From positions 290,390-354,389 of the forward strand of contig SNVD02009124.1 of the NCBI GenBank assembly GCA_013180625.2: 64,000 nucleotides of DNA, given 5' to 3'. The notes beneath the pieces were generated by a model. It made no database searches. It worked only from the letters and a program-made list of their open reading frames with translations, and was not told where the DNA came from. Each line of letters begins with the position of its first letter. The stretch's first letter is position 1. The position numbers and the translations under genes were made by a program. Source of the DNA: Boswellia sacra. Its lineage: Eukaryota > Streptophyta > Magnoliopsida > Sapindales > Burseraceae. Positions 22,091-33,206 of this stretch are shown here, piece after piece.

Positions 22091-23631
22091 TGATGAACAC
22101 TTAAATATGTATGTTTAATAAGAGCTTAATTCATCATATTTTACTAATAGTGTCATTAAATTCCTCAACTTAAGCATATTTGTGGTCTTTGTATCTTTTG
22201 AATTAGCTTTATCTTAATTTTAGTTTTTGTTGCATGTTTGGTAGAATAGGCATAACTTTCTATTTATAGATCAGAATAGTGAAAATCTTGATTTATTAGA
22301 AAGCTGATTAAATTATCTACAAGATTGTATATCATAAGCATCATCAAATTCGGGCTCTTAATAGATCAAAAATGGGCTTAAAGTGAACCCATCTGCAGTT
22401 TCGGCCCAGCCTGACCATGTCTCAGTATTTTGATCATATCTCTGGATATACGTATCCACATCATATGAATCAAGATGTTCTAGAAAGCTAAGAGAAATAT
22501 CTACAACTTTCATGGAGACATGTGAATAAAATTCTAAATAATTCGGTATCAAAATTAGTGGTCAAAGTTGGTGTACATGATGATCTCAATTGTCAACAAG
22601 ATATTTGACAATTATCCCTTTGTAATTTGACAAGTTTGCCCCTAAATGTATATATAAATAAAGGTGCCTTATGACCCATTAGGGCATCTTGGCCTTGGTC
22701 AGGATCTCTTGTTATTGTATTTCTCTATCTTGTGTTTTTATGTTATTAATAAATCTTCTTTTTCTTGTAATTTATTTTCTTTTTTTCATAATGTCTTGCT
22801 AAATTCTATCTTGCTAAGGTGAGAGGGTCAAACCCTTGATATGAGAATAAGGATCTTCTAATCCTTGATATGTGCTTAATAATATAATCTTTTGTTATTT
22901 ATTTTATATGATTTATATTTATTTCCCCAATCAATCTTGACACCACTCGTAAAGTGAAGGTCTTGATCCATTGTAGACAATCCTTGGCACATCAAATGCT
23001 TGGATCCTTTATCGTATTGTTCTTCCTTACTGACACAAATCTAGTTAGGAACCTTGGTTTATTGTAGACATATGGTAATTGACAAATTGGATACTTGAAC
23101 CCATTTATAAGAAGTGGTATAAATATTGATAACGAAACAAATATAATTTATATAACTAAAGTGGGCTTAAATGACATATCTTCCAATTGGAACCTCCTTG
23201 ATGTGTGGATTCCAATTGAGTTATAATTAGGTTGTCTATTTTTTGTTTGAATATCAAGGGCGGATCCACTAACCTTAGCTTTCATTATTATTGTGTTAAT
23301 TCTTTTTACTTGTGTATTTTAATTATTCTCATTTATTGTTTATGAACTTATTATTTTATTTGCTATGGTAAGTTTTACAACCTATTTCTATGGATGGTTT
23401 TATCACATTTTATTTTTGCTTTACATTTGAATGGTCGGTAATACCGCCTAACATGTTTGCTTATATTTATTAACATTATCTTGCCATTTATTTACATTAT
23501 TCATATCTTTATGACTTACCTTATAGTTTGTACCGCTAAATCTCCTTCCTCGTGGATGGACCCTGGTCTTACTGGGTTTATCACTTGGACACTCCTGTCC
23601 TTGGGAGATAATCTTATTTTTGGATGTGTTA
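22091..23631 (+). repeat. Nested solo LTR with GTAAT target duplication
   Basis: A 1541-bp copy of the family LTR (TGATGAACAC...GGATGTGTTA). It is flanked on both sides by GTAAT (22086-22090 and 23632-23636), with no internal sequence of its own. This is the signature of an inserted element reduced to one LTR by LTR-LTR recombination. It is therefore not the 3' LTR of the surrounding element, even though its sequence would suggest so; the host element continues at 23637. Confidence 0.8.
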
Positions 23632-23636
23632 GTAAT

Positions 23637-24390
23637 TAGATTTAGAGTACAATGTAAGGAGTTCAAATCCTCTTTAGATGCATTCTGGGTCAGAAATGGT
23701 AGAGTAAAGAGTGCCATTTTGAATTCTTGAAACACACTCCAACCAATTTATCATTTTGTTTTGATTTTGCATTTTTGAAGACTCATTTTAGCTAACTTGA
23801 TATTATTTAGTTTTGATTTTTGAATTTTATAACGAGAAGGTCTTATTTACTTCACTTTGAATTATTCAAATATATGAACTCTCACAACCTTATCATTTAA
23901 TAAACTATTTGCTTATGTACTCATTAAGCAAGTATTCATGAACCTTTCTTCACAGACACATACTTTGATGCATGATTGTGGGTTGTAAAATGAAATGTTG
24001 CAATATTTGAGTTTTTTTGTTTTGTTTAGGATAACAACAAAAGGAAGGGGAAAAAAATGAAAAAAAAAGTGAAAGACAAAAAAGCAATTGTGGATAAGTT
24101 TGGTCCGTAGCCTCCTTAATTAGAGCAATTAAGCCTGAGGGGTGCCTCAATACCTAATACCCTAAGACCAACTGGTTTGGAAGCCATTGGCCAAAAGCTC
24201 ATTACATAGATTAAGGAGAAATCTTAAGGCGATTGAACATTGCACTATCCATAAGTTCTAAGCAAAAATAAAGCATCGGCAACCCGAATCGTTAAGCTCG
24301 TAGGGGTGTCTTAACACCTAATGCCCTACAGCCAACTGGTCTGAGCATCATTAGCCTAAGCCTTGCTACATGGGTTAAAGATGCGTTTTT

Positions 24391-24437
<47 letters not shown>

Positions 24438-24745
24438 AAATAATGATGAGTGAATGTCCCTTACCTAAGGATGTTAACCTTAACAAATATTAGGACTGAT
24501 GTGGCTTCTTTCTAATAAGCCCCATAATCATGTATTAACTAAGCATAAAAAGAAGGTTTGTTAATATCTCAACTGAAGGATACATGAGTCTTTTAAAAAA
24601 ACACAAAAATCGTTGAGAGTTTATTTATTTAGATAGAATCAAGGAAAGTGCAAAAATGACCACCTTGAATGTAAAATTCTATAAATCTCTTCTAAATAAC
24701 AACGCTATAATTGCTAGGGACTAGCAATAAGCTGGTTGGGGGGTG
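23637..24745 (+). other. 3' internal (non-coding) region of the gypsy element
   Basis: Continues the internal region after the solo LTR. From about 23945 to 24745 it matches, in reverse, 63214-64000 of the minus-strand copy, so it is a genuine family tail. It contains a diverged tandem repeat of roughly 190 bp (blocks near 24115-24215 and 24300-24390, each with CCAACTGGT(T/C)TG) and a (TA)n tract at 24399-24432. No protein is encoded. Confidence 0.7.
24736..24745 (+). other. Polypurine tract of the gypsy element
   Basis: TTGGGGGGTG stands directly before the 3' LTR. The same tract precedes the minus-strand LTR at 61690-63213. Such tracts prime plus-strand synthesis in LTR elements. Confidence 0.65.
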
Positions 24746-25469
24746 TGATGATCACTTAAATATGTATACTTAATAAGAGCTTAATTCATCATATTGCATT
24801 AATAGTGTTATTAAATTTCTCAACTTAAGCATATTTATAGTCTTTGCATCTTTTGAATTAACTTTATCTTAATTTCAGTTTTTATTGTAGGTTCGGTAAA
24901 ATGGGCATAACTTTCTATTTATAGATCAGAATAGTGCAAATCTTAATTTGTTGGAAAGCTGATTAAATTATCTACAAGATCCTATTTAATAACCATCATC
25001 AAATTCGAGCTCTCAGTGGACCAAAAATAGGCTTGAAGTGAACCCATCTACAACTTCGGCCCAGCCTGACCATACCTCCCTATCTTGATTATATCTCTTG
25101 ATATACGTATCCAAATCGTATGAATCAAGATATTCTAGAAATATGAGAGAAATATCTACAATTTCATGAGGATATGGGATCAAAATTCTAAATAATTTGG
25201 TGTAGAAATTGGTGGTCAAATTCGATGCACATGATGATCCAAATTGTCAACAACATATTTTACAATTGTCCCTTTATAATTTGACAAGTTTACCCCTGAA
25301 TGTATCTATAAATAGAGGTGCCTTGTGACCCATTAAGGCATCTTGGTCTTGGCTGGGATCTCTTATTGTTGTGTTTTCTCTTTTGTGTTTTGTTCTCTTA
25401 ATGTTATTAATAAATCTTCTTTTTCTTACAATTTGTTTTCTTTCTTTTATAATATCACCACAGGAAAAA

Positions 25470-26815
25470 CAGTTTTTAGCGACAACTTTGTTTGCGACGA
25501 AATAAAATTCGTTGCTAAAGGCCACTTTTTGCGATGAAATTTGTATTTCGTCGCTGTATCTCGTCGTAAAAAAAAAAGGTAAAAGAAATTTTTTTGAATT
25601 CTCTTTAGCGACGATAATGCGTCGCAATATACAATTTATTGTGATGAAAAACTAAATCGTAGCTATATAGGTAGACGAAATGAAAGAAACCCTTTAGCGA
25701 CGACAAATTCGTCCCATAAAATTGCTTTTAGTGATGAAATTTCCTTGCAGAATCTCATAACAAAATAAGGAAAAAAAAAGAAAAAAAACAATATGGGAAA
25801 CCTTTTAGCGACCACAAATTCCTCACAGAAAGTTTTATATATTTCTTTCAACGACAAAATTTCGTCGCAGAATATCATCAGAAAATGAGGGGAACATGCA
25901 ATATAAGAAACCTTTTAGCGACAAATAAGTCCTCGCAGAAGGTTTCCTATATCGCTTTCTGCAATGACATTTCGTCACAGAATCCGATTACAAAACAAAA
26001 GAAAATAGAAATATGGCAAACCTTTTAGCGATGAGAAATTCCTCACAGAAAGTTTCCTATATTTCTTTTAGCGACAAAATTTCGTAGCAAAATCTCAAAA
26101 CAAAATAAGAAAACCAAGGAAACCTTTTATCGACAAAATTGCGTTGCATAATCTAACACCTAAAAACGGTAAAAAGTAATATGGGAAAACCTTTAAACGA
26201 CAATAAATTCGTTGTAGAAAGTTTCTTACATTGCTATCAGCAACGAAATTTCGTCGCAAAATATAATATCAAAATAAGGGAAAATAGGGACAATATGCAA
26301 TATGGAAAACTTTTTTGCGACGACAAATTCCTCGCATAAAGTTTCATATATTTCTTTCAACGATAAAATTTCGTCGCAGAATCTCATCAGAAAATGAGTG
26401 GAAGATTGAATATAATAAACCTTTTAGTGACAAATAAGTCCCCGTAGAAGGTTTCCTATATCGCTTTCTGCAACGACATTTCGTCACAGAATCTGATTAC
26501 AAAATAAAGGAACATAGAAATATGGCAAACCTTTTAGTGACGATAAATTCCTCACAGAAAGTTTCTTATATTTCTTTCAGCGACAAAATTTCGTGGCATA
26601 ATCTCAAAACAAAATAAGAAAAACAAAGAAACCTTTTATCGAAAAGATTGCGTTGCATAATCTAATACCTAAAAATGGGAAAAAGCAATATGGGAAAACC
26701 TTTTAGCGACAATAAATTCGTTGCAGAAAGTTTCTTACATTGCTATCGGCAACGAAATTTTGTCGCAAAATATAATATCAAAATAAGGGAAAATACAGAC
26801 AATATGCAATATGGA
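25470..26815. repeat. Left subterminal repeats of the CACTA element, with a 0.5-kb tandem duplication
   Basis: Dozens of variants of TTTAGCGACGACAAATTC and GACAAAATTTCGTCGCAGAA alternate in both orientations. A larger unit of about 509 bp is tandemly duplicated: the word TCATCAGAAAATGAG recurs at about 25875 and 26384, and the sequences on both sides follow in parallel. The array abruptly ends near 26815. Confidence 0.8.
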
Positions 26816-27679
26816 AATGAAAGATTACAAGTTTAGCTTGTAACTTGTAAGTTAAGAATAAATGAAAGTGAATCAATTATATGTAACTAATTGAGACTAG
26901 GCATGGTATTAGTTAATGATTTATACCATATAATCTAATTTAATGTGTTTTAAATAAGTAATACTATAAATCTCAATATTATTAATTAAATCAATTGTTA
27001 AAAATAGTTAATATGTACTTTTCTTGCATTAAGATTAATTACTAATTAAATCACTTACCTAAAATAGTTAATATAAAATGGAATGATTGTAAAGTTTATT
27101 AATTATTTTTTCCTTGATTTCAGGCTAATTATTAATTAAATCAAATGCTTATGATAGTTATAGAACAAGTTAGTACAAAATTAGAACATTAGATTAATTT
27201 CATCTATCAATGGTAATGTGCTTAGTAGATTATGTCTATTAATTAATCAATAATGTATACTGCTTAGTAATTACAGGGTTGTTAATAAACCAAATCTTTT
27301 TTTATCTAAGATTATGTTACATTAAACTAATTACAAGTCAATCACATTACATATAATTGCATGAAGTGAAATTGGGTTATGGAAAGTTTATTATTATTAT
27401 TTTTATTATAAAACTTAATAGCTAAGATAATATTGTACATATATATTCTAATTTCATTAGTTATTATTAAGTTAAAATAATCTTATTTAGTGATTCAATT
27501 TGATTTTTTTTTATTTAGAATTGAATACTAATGAACTAAAATTAGGTATGGAAGTACTTTATTTTGAAATGAATCACCAATCGATTACACAAATTCGCTT
27601 ATAAATTTTATTAATCAATTAGAATGACTTAAACTAAGATAATTACATAAACTAACATAATATATATATATATATATAT

Positions 27680-27955
27680 CACTAGTAGAAAAGTAGGATA
27701 CAGCAACATGGCTTTCACAACATGCATTGGTTGCATGTTGCAAAAGCCATTTTTTGGGAACGTGCGCTCTATACACGTTGCGAAAAATGATTTTCAGCAA
27801 CATACAACATATGCACGTTGCTGAAAGACTATATCGTAATGTGCACTTTCTGCACGTTGTGAAAAGTGTTGAATTTAGCAACGTGCATATGCTGCACGTT
27901 GCAAAAAGTGTTGAATTTAGCAACGTGCACATTCAGCACGTTGCGAAAAGTTTGG
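27680..27955. repeat. Hairpin array starting with a second CACTA-type terminus
   Basis: Starts CACTAGTAGAAAAG, another CACTA-like end, then a series of short inverted repeats such as GCAACGTGCA-TATGC-TGCACGTTGC, repeated about five times with spacers like AAAAGTGTTGAATTTA. Each unit can form a hairpin. It looks like the subterminal region of a different CACTA element nested in the first; I could not find its other end. Confidence 0.55.
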
Positions 27956-28737
27956 CTCTTGTGAATTTATTTTTTATAATTAAATATTAAAATCAAGAAA
28001 ATGTAATTTTTATATCAGTAACTTAAAAAAGTCTTCTTGAATTATTAAAAGATAATTAAAGTTACTTTGAATTTTAAATGTTATGGAAAATTATTTTAAA
28101 TGTTATGAAAAATTACACTAATTGAGTAATTTCATATTTTGAAATTAAATAAAATTAAAGATTAAAAATATAGGAATATTAATTAAATAATATAATTTTA
28201 TGTTTAAATATAAATTTTAAAAATTTTAACAATAATTAAATAAAAAGTTAATATTATTTTCTATATAAAATAATGAATTTTTAAATATTAAAATTGTATG
28301 AAATAAATTAAATTATTTTACAGTGAAATCACATTATATATATATTTTTTTAAAAATTAAGAAAAGGACAGACTGATCCTAAACTTTTTATCAAAAAAGG
28401 GACAGCTATTTAAAATACAAAAATTACTAAAACTACGTCGTTTTGATAATTTTTTTGTAAAGAAAGAGTCAAAACGACGTCGTTTTGATTAAAAATAGGG
28501 CTAAATACAAAATGAAGATTGATCTCTTCTCTTTAGTTGTCTACCGCCTCCCCCATCTCCATCAGTTTCTTCTATTCCACTGGATTCCATTAATCCACCG
28601 ATCTGCTTCAGTTGAGGACGAGCAAGCCACTCTAGCAACTAACTGCTTCACCGACAGTAGTGAGAGTGAGTGGGAGATTAAGGTTTCCTCCTCTTCTTCG
28701 TCTTCACTTTATTTTCTCACACGCCATTTTCTCTCAT

Positions 28738-28887
28738 GAGATAGAGCAGTTTGTTGTCAGTGCTGAGCTCCTCAACCACCGTGTCTTCATCAGGCTCTTG
28801 AACAAGTCGGCATAGGACTACGTGTTTGAGCAGATGGTAGTTCTTCACATCCCGTCAAATGCTTGTGAACTTTTTTAGAAGTTTTTT
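28738..28887 (+). pseudogene. Captured SAUR gene fragment
   Basis: SAUR proteins are small auxin-induced regulators of cell expansion. The frame reads QFVVSAELLNHRVFIRLLNK, then after a TAG at 28813-28815, DYVFEQMVVLHIPSNACELF, matching the core SAUR domain in order. The usual N-terminal basic part is not recognisable. A palindrome AAACGACGTCGTTTTGA at about 28472-28488, common in woody-plant promoters, lies just upstream and may have been captured with it. The TAG and a second stop show it is no longer coding. Confidence 0.75.
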
Positions 28888-28889
28888 TT

Positions 28890-31810
28890 TTGTTTACCTC
28901 AGAAATTTGGGTTTTCTTCTTTTGGTTGCACTTTGGGTGAACTTCTTAGAAATTTCTAGTTTCAGTCTTTTTTTTTTTAATTTTAATTTCTGGTTTCAGA
29001 AGTGAATTTTTGCTTGTGAATATATATAAGTACTTCTGTTGAACAAGTAAATGTTTGTTGGTAGAGATAGAGGTTTTACTCGTTTAAGTCAGTTTTATAT
29101 TAAATTTCTATTTTTTTTTGTTTTATTGTGATAGATCTTTCGGTAAAGCAGAAGATTGAGAGACATAGAGAGTAGGTATTGCAGTGTGATACTATGTTGC
29201 GAAAGAACCCTTTTGTTCAAGCAGTGCCATTTTTAAGGTAGAGCAGAAGAAAGCCAAGAAGAAAAATAGACAAAAATATGTAACTCAAGATCCTCCCAAG
29301 GTGAGTAAGACTTTTTTTTTCAAATTTATTTTCTTAGGAAGATGGTGGTAGTGCTTTAGGAATGGTTGACATATGAGCGAATGAAGGTATTATCTTGTGA
29401 AAATATGTAGTTTAATATTTTCTTGGATTTTATGTAGAGTTTAATTGTTTAAGAGGTTGCCCCTGGCTCTTTCGCGGGTGAAGGTGGCAACAAGTTAAAA
29501 AGGGTAACTACAATTACTGATAATTCTAAATGCAATTGTGATTACCGTTTGATGCTTATACAAAAAAAAAATGATGATTTGCTTCTTTATTGCTTGTAAT
29601 TTTAATATGTTGCACATTTTTCGTGGTCATGTTCCCATTGGAGGCTCTCAACAGGCTCTGAGAAGATTGTTCTTGTCTTTTGGTCTTGGTGCAGGTTTTA
29701 TTATATTTATTTATTTGTGTATGCTTACTAAGTGTTCGATCAAATGCCTCATTAGTTTAAAGTCATCTTTAAACAATTTCATTCTCTTCCAAATTAACAA
29801 GTATGTGTGTGCGCGTGCGCGCGCGCCACTCAAATATATTTTTTAATGGAATTATTGATTCTATCTCTTCATTATATCATTAATTACTGTTTAAACTTAT
29901 TAATTTTATCAAAATTGCATAATTTCATCCTATCAAACTATAGTTTCTGTTATATACAAATTTAAGTAATGTAGTTTGTTAATCTCTTATTGCCATGTCA
30001 TGCATCTTTAATCATTATTTTTATTCATTTTATATCACATTAATGTATGTAATTTATACAATATTTATGTGTCTAGTATCATAGTAGTTAAGATTACTAT
30101 AACGCCAAACGGTTTATAACAAGCAATGAGGTTTAGTTATGGACGTCTAGATGTAAAACTTTCATTTTGGCACAATTTTGTGAGTGATTTCCAACATCAA
30201 AGCTACTAGAATTTTGAACGGATACTAGCGGATACAAAGGAGATGGAACATTATTATTATATGATCAACTTTTATTATTATATAGGACAAGTTTTCTTTT
30301 TTATTTGTCAACTAACAACTTTTTAAACTTTGAATTCATAAATGCAGGGCCATCAATGTTGTAGTGGAGCTTTGTTTTTTTTCTACTTCTAGTAGCATTG
30401 TTTGATTGCAGTGGTGGTGGACTTTGTTTGGACTTGCTGAACTTTTTGTAAAGTTATTTAGATAATTTATGATTAATTTCTAATTGTTAAAGTGCATGCA
30501 AACCGGTTTACAAATTGATTAAAATAATCATTTGATTGTAAGTGGTAGACATGAGTGCATACATCCACCTTGCTTTGTTTGGCAATTGATGGAGACAAAC
30601 TTAGGTGGTTGAATTATTTATTCATTACCAACTCCAATTATGGCTTCGCTTCATGGCTAGCTCAATATAAGACATATTTAGTAGCTAGATTTTTACTCCA
30701 TTACATGAGAGATCTCTAGAATTTGTAGAAGACTTTTTAGAATTTTGAATCACGTCGGAAATCTTCTAGATGCATCATTTTTTAATAGAAGCAGATAAGT
30801 TTTCTAATTTTTATGTTCTTCTTCTCTTTTCTACTATGGAGTCTATTAAACTATGATGTAATGTTCTGGAACTCGTGCATAACATTAACAAACTGTTATT
30901 CATGTGCTAAAAATCTTGGAAATCTCCGAGTCTACTGCCTGTCTCTAGCTGCATAGAAATACTTAGCTGGATGACATAATATTTTTATTAACTTATTATT
31001 TCGTGGCCTTGCTTATAAAATGAGCTCTAGACAAAAGAAGTAAATTGTTAATGATTTGATTTCCATAATTTGGTTGTGTTCATGTAAACATTACAGATGT
31101 GTGATACATAATTTAACTCCCCCTACTTCTTTGGTGAAAATTTCGTGATAGTTGATCTCACAAAATTTTCCCCTTTTTACTTCCTTAGATTTTGTCTTAT
31201 ATTTTCAACCATTGTGTGATGAAGTCAATCACGCAAATAAGTTGCTACATGCAGCCTTGAATGCACTTCAGAAACTAGTTACTGGAAATGGTGAAAGAAA
31301 TTCCATAGCTCAAGATAAGGATACAAAAGAAGTAAAACCCAATTTACTTTGGAGTGCTATGTTCAGGATCTAGTTATGGTATGTTACTTGATATTATACT
31401 ATACTTTGTCAATATGCATAACATCTATGCTCCAGTTTTACTTGTAATATTATACTGTACCTTATGCAGGATTTGTTGGTGTTTGCTTGAGAATATCTAT
31501 GAAATTGCTTCAAAAGGATGAGAATAGAAGATGAAATGATTGGAAGATTATGGAAGAGTTGTTTCAAGTGTATCGGCTCCAAAATATGTGATGCCCCAGA
31601 ATTTAATTTTATAGTGTTTTTTATTTAGTTATTTTAAGTTATTTAGGATTATTCTTTGTAAACAAGTGCTTGTATTTTGAAAATTCTGTAATAATATTTT
31701 TGTTAATATGAATGAGTATTTTGATGTTATATTTAATATTGAATTTTTGTGAGTTTATTTGTATAGTAATTGGTAAAATTATAAATGCTATTAGTACTAC
31801 AAATGTTTTA
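28890..31810. other. Interior of the CACTA element with exon-like remnants
   Basis: Mostly AT-rich. A frame at 31152-31373 (LCDEVNHANKLLHAALNALQ) follows a pyrimidine tract and AG, so it may be an exon of a captured gene; a Lys-rich piece lies at about 29140-29300 (VKQKIERHRE, then MLRKNPFVQAVPF). I do not recognise either family. A short GTGTGCGCGTGCGCGCGCGC tract is at 29805-29826. No transposase motif was found. Confidence 0.35.
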
Positions 31811-31814
31811 AACC

Positions 31815-32350
31815 ATGATTTAGCGACGAAAGTATTTGTAGCTGAAAAACCTTCTGTGACGAAATTTCGTCGCAAAATACTAGTTGAAATTCTACTACTA
31901 TAATTTTGTGAGGAAATTCATTGTAGCTAAAAATCCTTCTACGACAAAATGTTAGCACAAATCATTTGACCAGGAAAATATTTCTAGCTAAAAACATCAT
32001 TTGGGACAAAATTTTGTCACAAAATATTAGCTATCATGCAATCATAATCAAGTGAGGAAAATCATTGTAGCTGAAATTATCTTCTACTACGAAATATTGT
32101 CGCAAAATGATATTCAAAATTACGTAACAACATTTTAGCGAGGAAATACATTGTAGCTAAAACACATTTTTGCGACTAAATATCGTCGCAAAAAAGTTTT
32201 CAGCAACAACAACCATTTCCTCGCTTGGTTTTTCTGCGACGCACCTTCTGCTACATTGGTGCAATGAAATTTATTTCGTCGCTAAAAATTTTGCGACGAT
32301 TTTTGGGCCTTTTGCGACAAAATTTTTCGTCACTAAAGGTGATTTTTCCC
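31815..32350. repeat. Right subterminal repeats of the CACTA element
   Basis: The same GCGACGAAA / TTTCGTCGCAAAA words as on the left, mixed in both orientations, often with an added GTAGCTGAAAA word (for example near 31837, 31920, 32067, 32155). Their presence on both sides confirms the element's limits. Confidence 0.75.
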
Positions 32351-33206
32351 GTAGTGTATCTTACTAAATTCTCTCTTGCTAAGATGAAATGGTGAAACCC
32401 TTAATATGAGAATAAGGATTTTCTAACCCTTGTCATGTGCTTATTAATTATAATCTTGTGTCGTTTATTTTATATGTTTTATATTTATTTTCTTAATCAA
32501 TCTTGACACCACCGTAAAGTGAAGATTTTGATCCATTGTAGACAATCCTTAGCACATCAAATGCTTGGATCTTTTCTAGATGTCGTATGGTTCTTTCTTA
32601 CCAAATGAATCTAGTTAGAAACCTTAATTTGTTGCAGACATATGGTTGATTGCCACATTGGATGCTTGAACCCAATTATAAGAAGTGGTATAAATATTGG
32701 TAATGAAACAAATATAATTCATATAACTAAAAAGGGCTTAAATGGCATACCTTCCGATTGGAACCTTTTTGATGTGTGGATTCCAATTGAGTTATAATTG
32801 GGTTGTTTTTCCTTATTTGATATATCAAGGGTGGATCCCCTAACTTAACTTTCATTATTATTTTTTAATTCTTTTTATTTGTGTATTTTAATTATTCTCA
32901 TTTATTGTTTATGAACTTGTTCTTTTATTTGCTATGGTAGATTTTACCGCCTATTTCCATGGATGGTATTACCACCTTTTAGTTTTGCTTTACATTTGAA
33001 TGGTCGGCAGTACCGCCTACCATCTTAATTTTTATTTGTTGATGTTATCTTGTTATTCATTTAAATAATTTGTATCATATTTGCGTACCTTATAGTTTAT
33101 ATCGCTAAAATCCCCCTCCTCGTGGATCGACCCCGATCTCACTGGGTTTATTACTTCGACACTTCTATACTTGGGCGAAAATCCTATTTTCGGATGTGTC
33201 ACCCCT

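Larger units (their letters stand above)
25456..32356. mobile_element. CACTA transposon (6.9 kb), non-autonomous, carrying gene fragments
   Basis: Left end CACCACAGGAAAAACAG and right end, reverse-complemented, CACTACGGGAAAAATCA are imperfect inverted repeats of CACTA type. A 3-bp target duplication TAT (25453-25455, 32357-32359) fits the superfamily. Both ends are packed with GCGACGAAATTT-type subterminal repeats, which bind the transposase in known CACTA elements. No transposase (TNP2-like) reading frame is visible. The interior contains a SAUR fragment at 28738-28887 and other exon-like remnants, so it resembles a Pack-CACTA. Confidence 0.85.
13197..33201 (+). mobile_element. Athila-like Ty3/gypsy retrotransposon with two nested insertions
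   Basis: The element runs from the 5' LTR (13197-14738) through gag, pol and two extra reading frames to a polypurine tract and 3' LTR that begins at 24746 and ends at 33201. A solo LTR (22091-23631) sits in the internal region and a CACTA element (25456-32356) sits in the 3' LTR. Removing both with their target duplications leaves about 11.6 kb, a normal size for Athila-type elements. The outer flanks are CCCCC (13192-13196) and CCCCT (33202-33206), consistent with a 5-bp target duplication with one mismatch. Domain order gag-PR-RT-RH-INT defines Ty3/gypsy. The coding part is heavily mutated. Confidence 0.8.
24746..33201 (+). repeat. 3' LTR of the gypsy element, split by a CACTA insertion
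   Basis: The left piece is 24746-25455 and the right piece 32360-33201; together they are about 1.55 kb and align with the 5' LTR across the break (…TTTATAAT|TAT|CTTACTAAATTC…). The LTR ends GGATGTGTCA. The TATAAATA box at 25307-25314 is intact in this copy. Confidence 0.8.

Noticed and set aside
25456..26815. CRISPR-like array
   Set aside because: Repeats vary in length, occur in both orientations and have no uniform spacers; they are CACTA subterminal repeats.
28485..28722. First part of an 84-codon frame just before the SAUR fragment
   Set aside because: The sequence does not match the SAUR N-terminus and turns into a serine run; only the later domain is supported.
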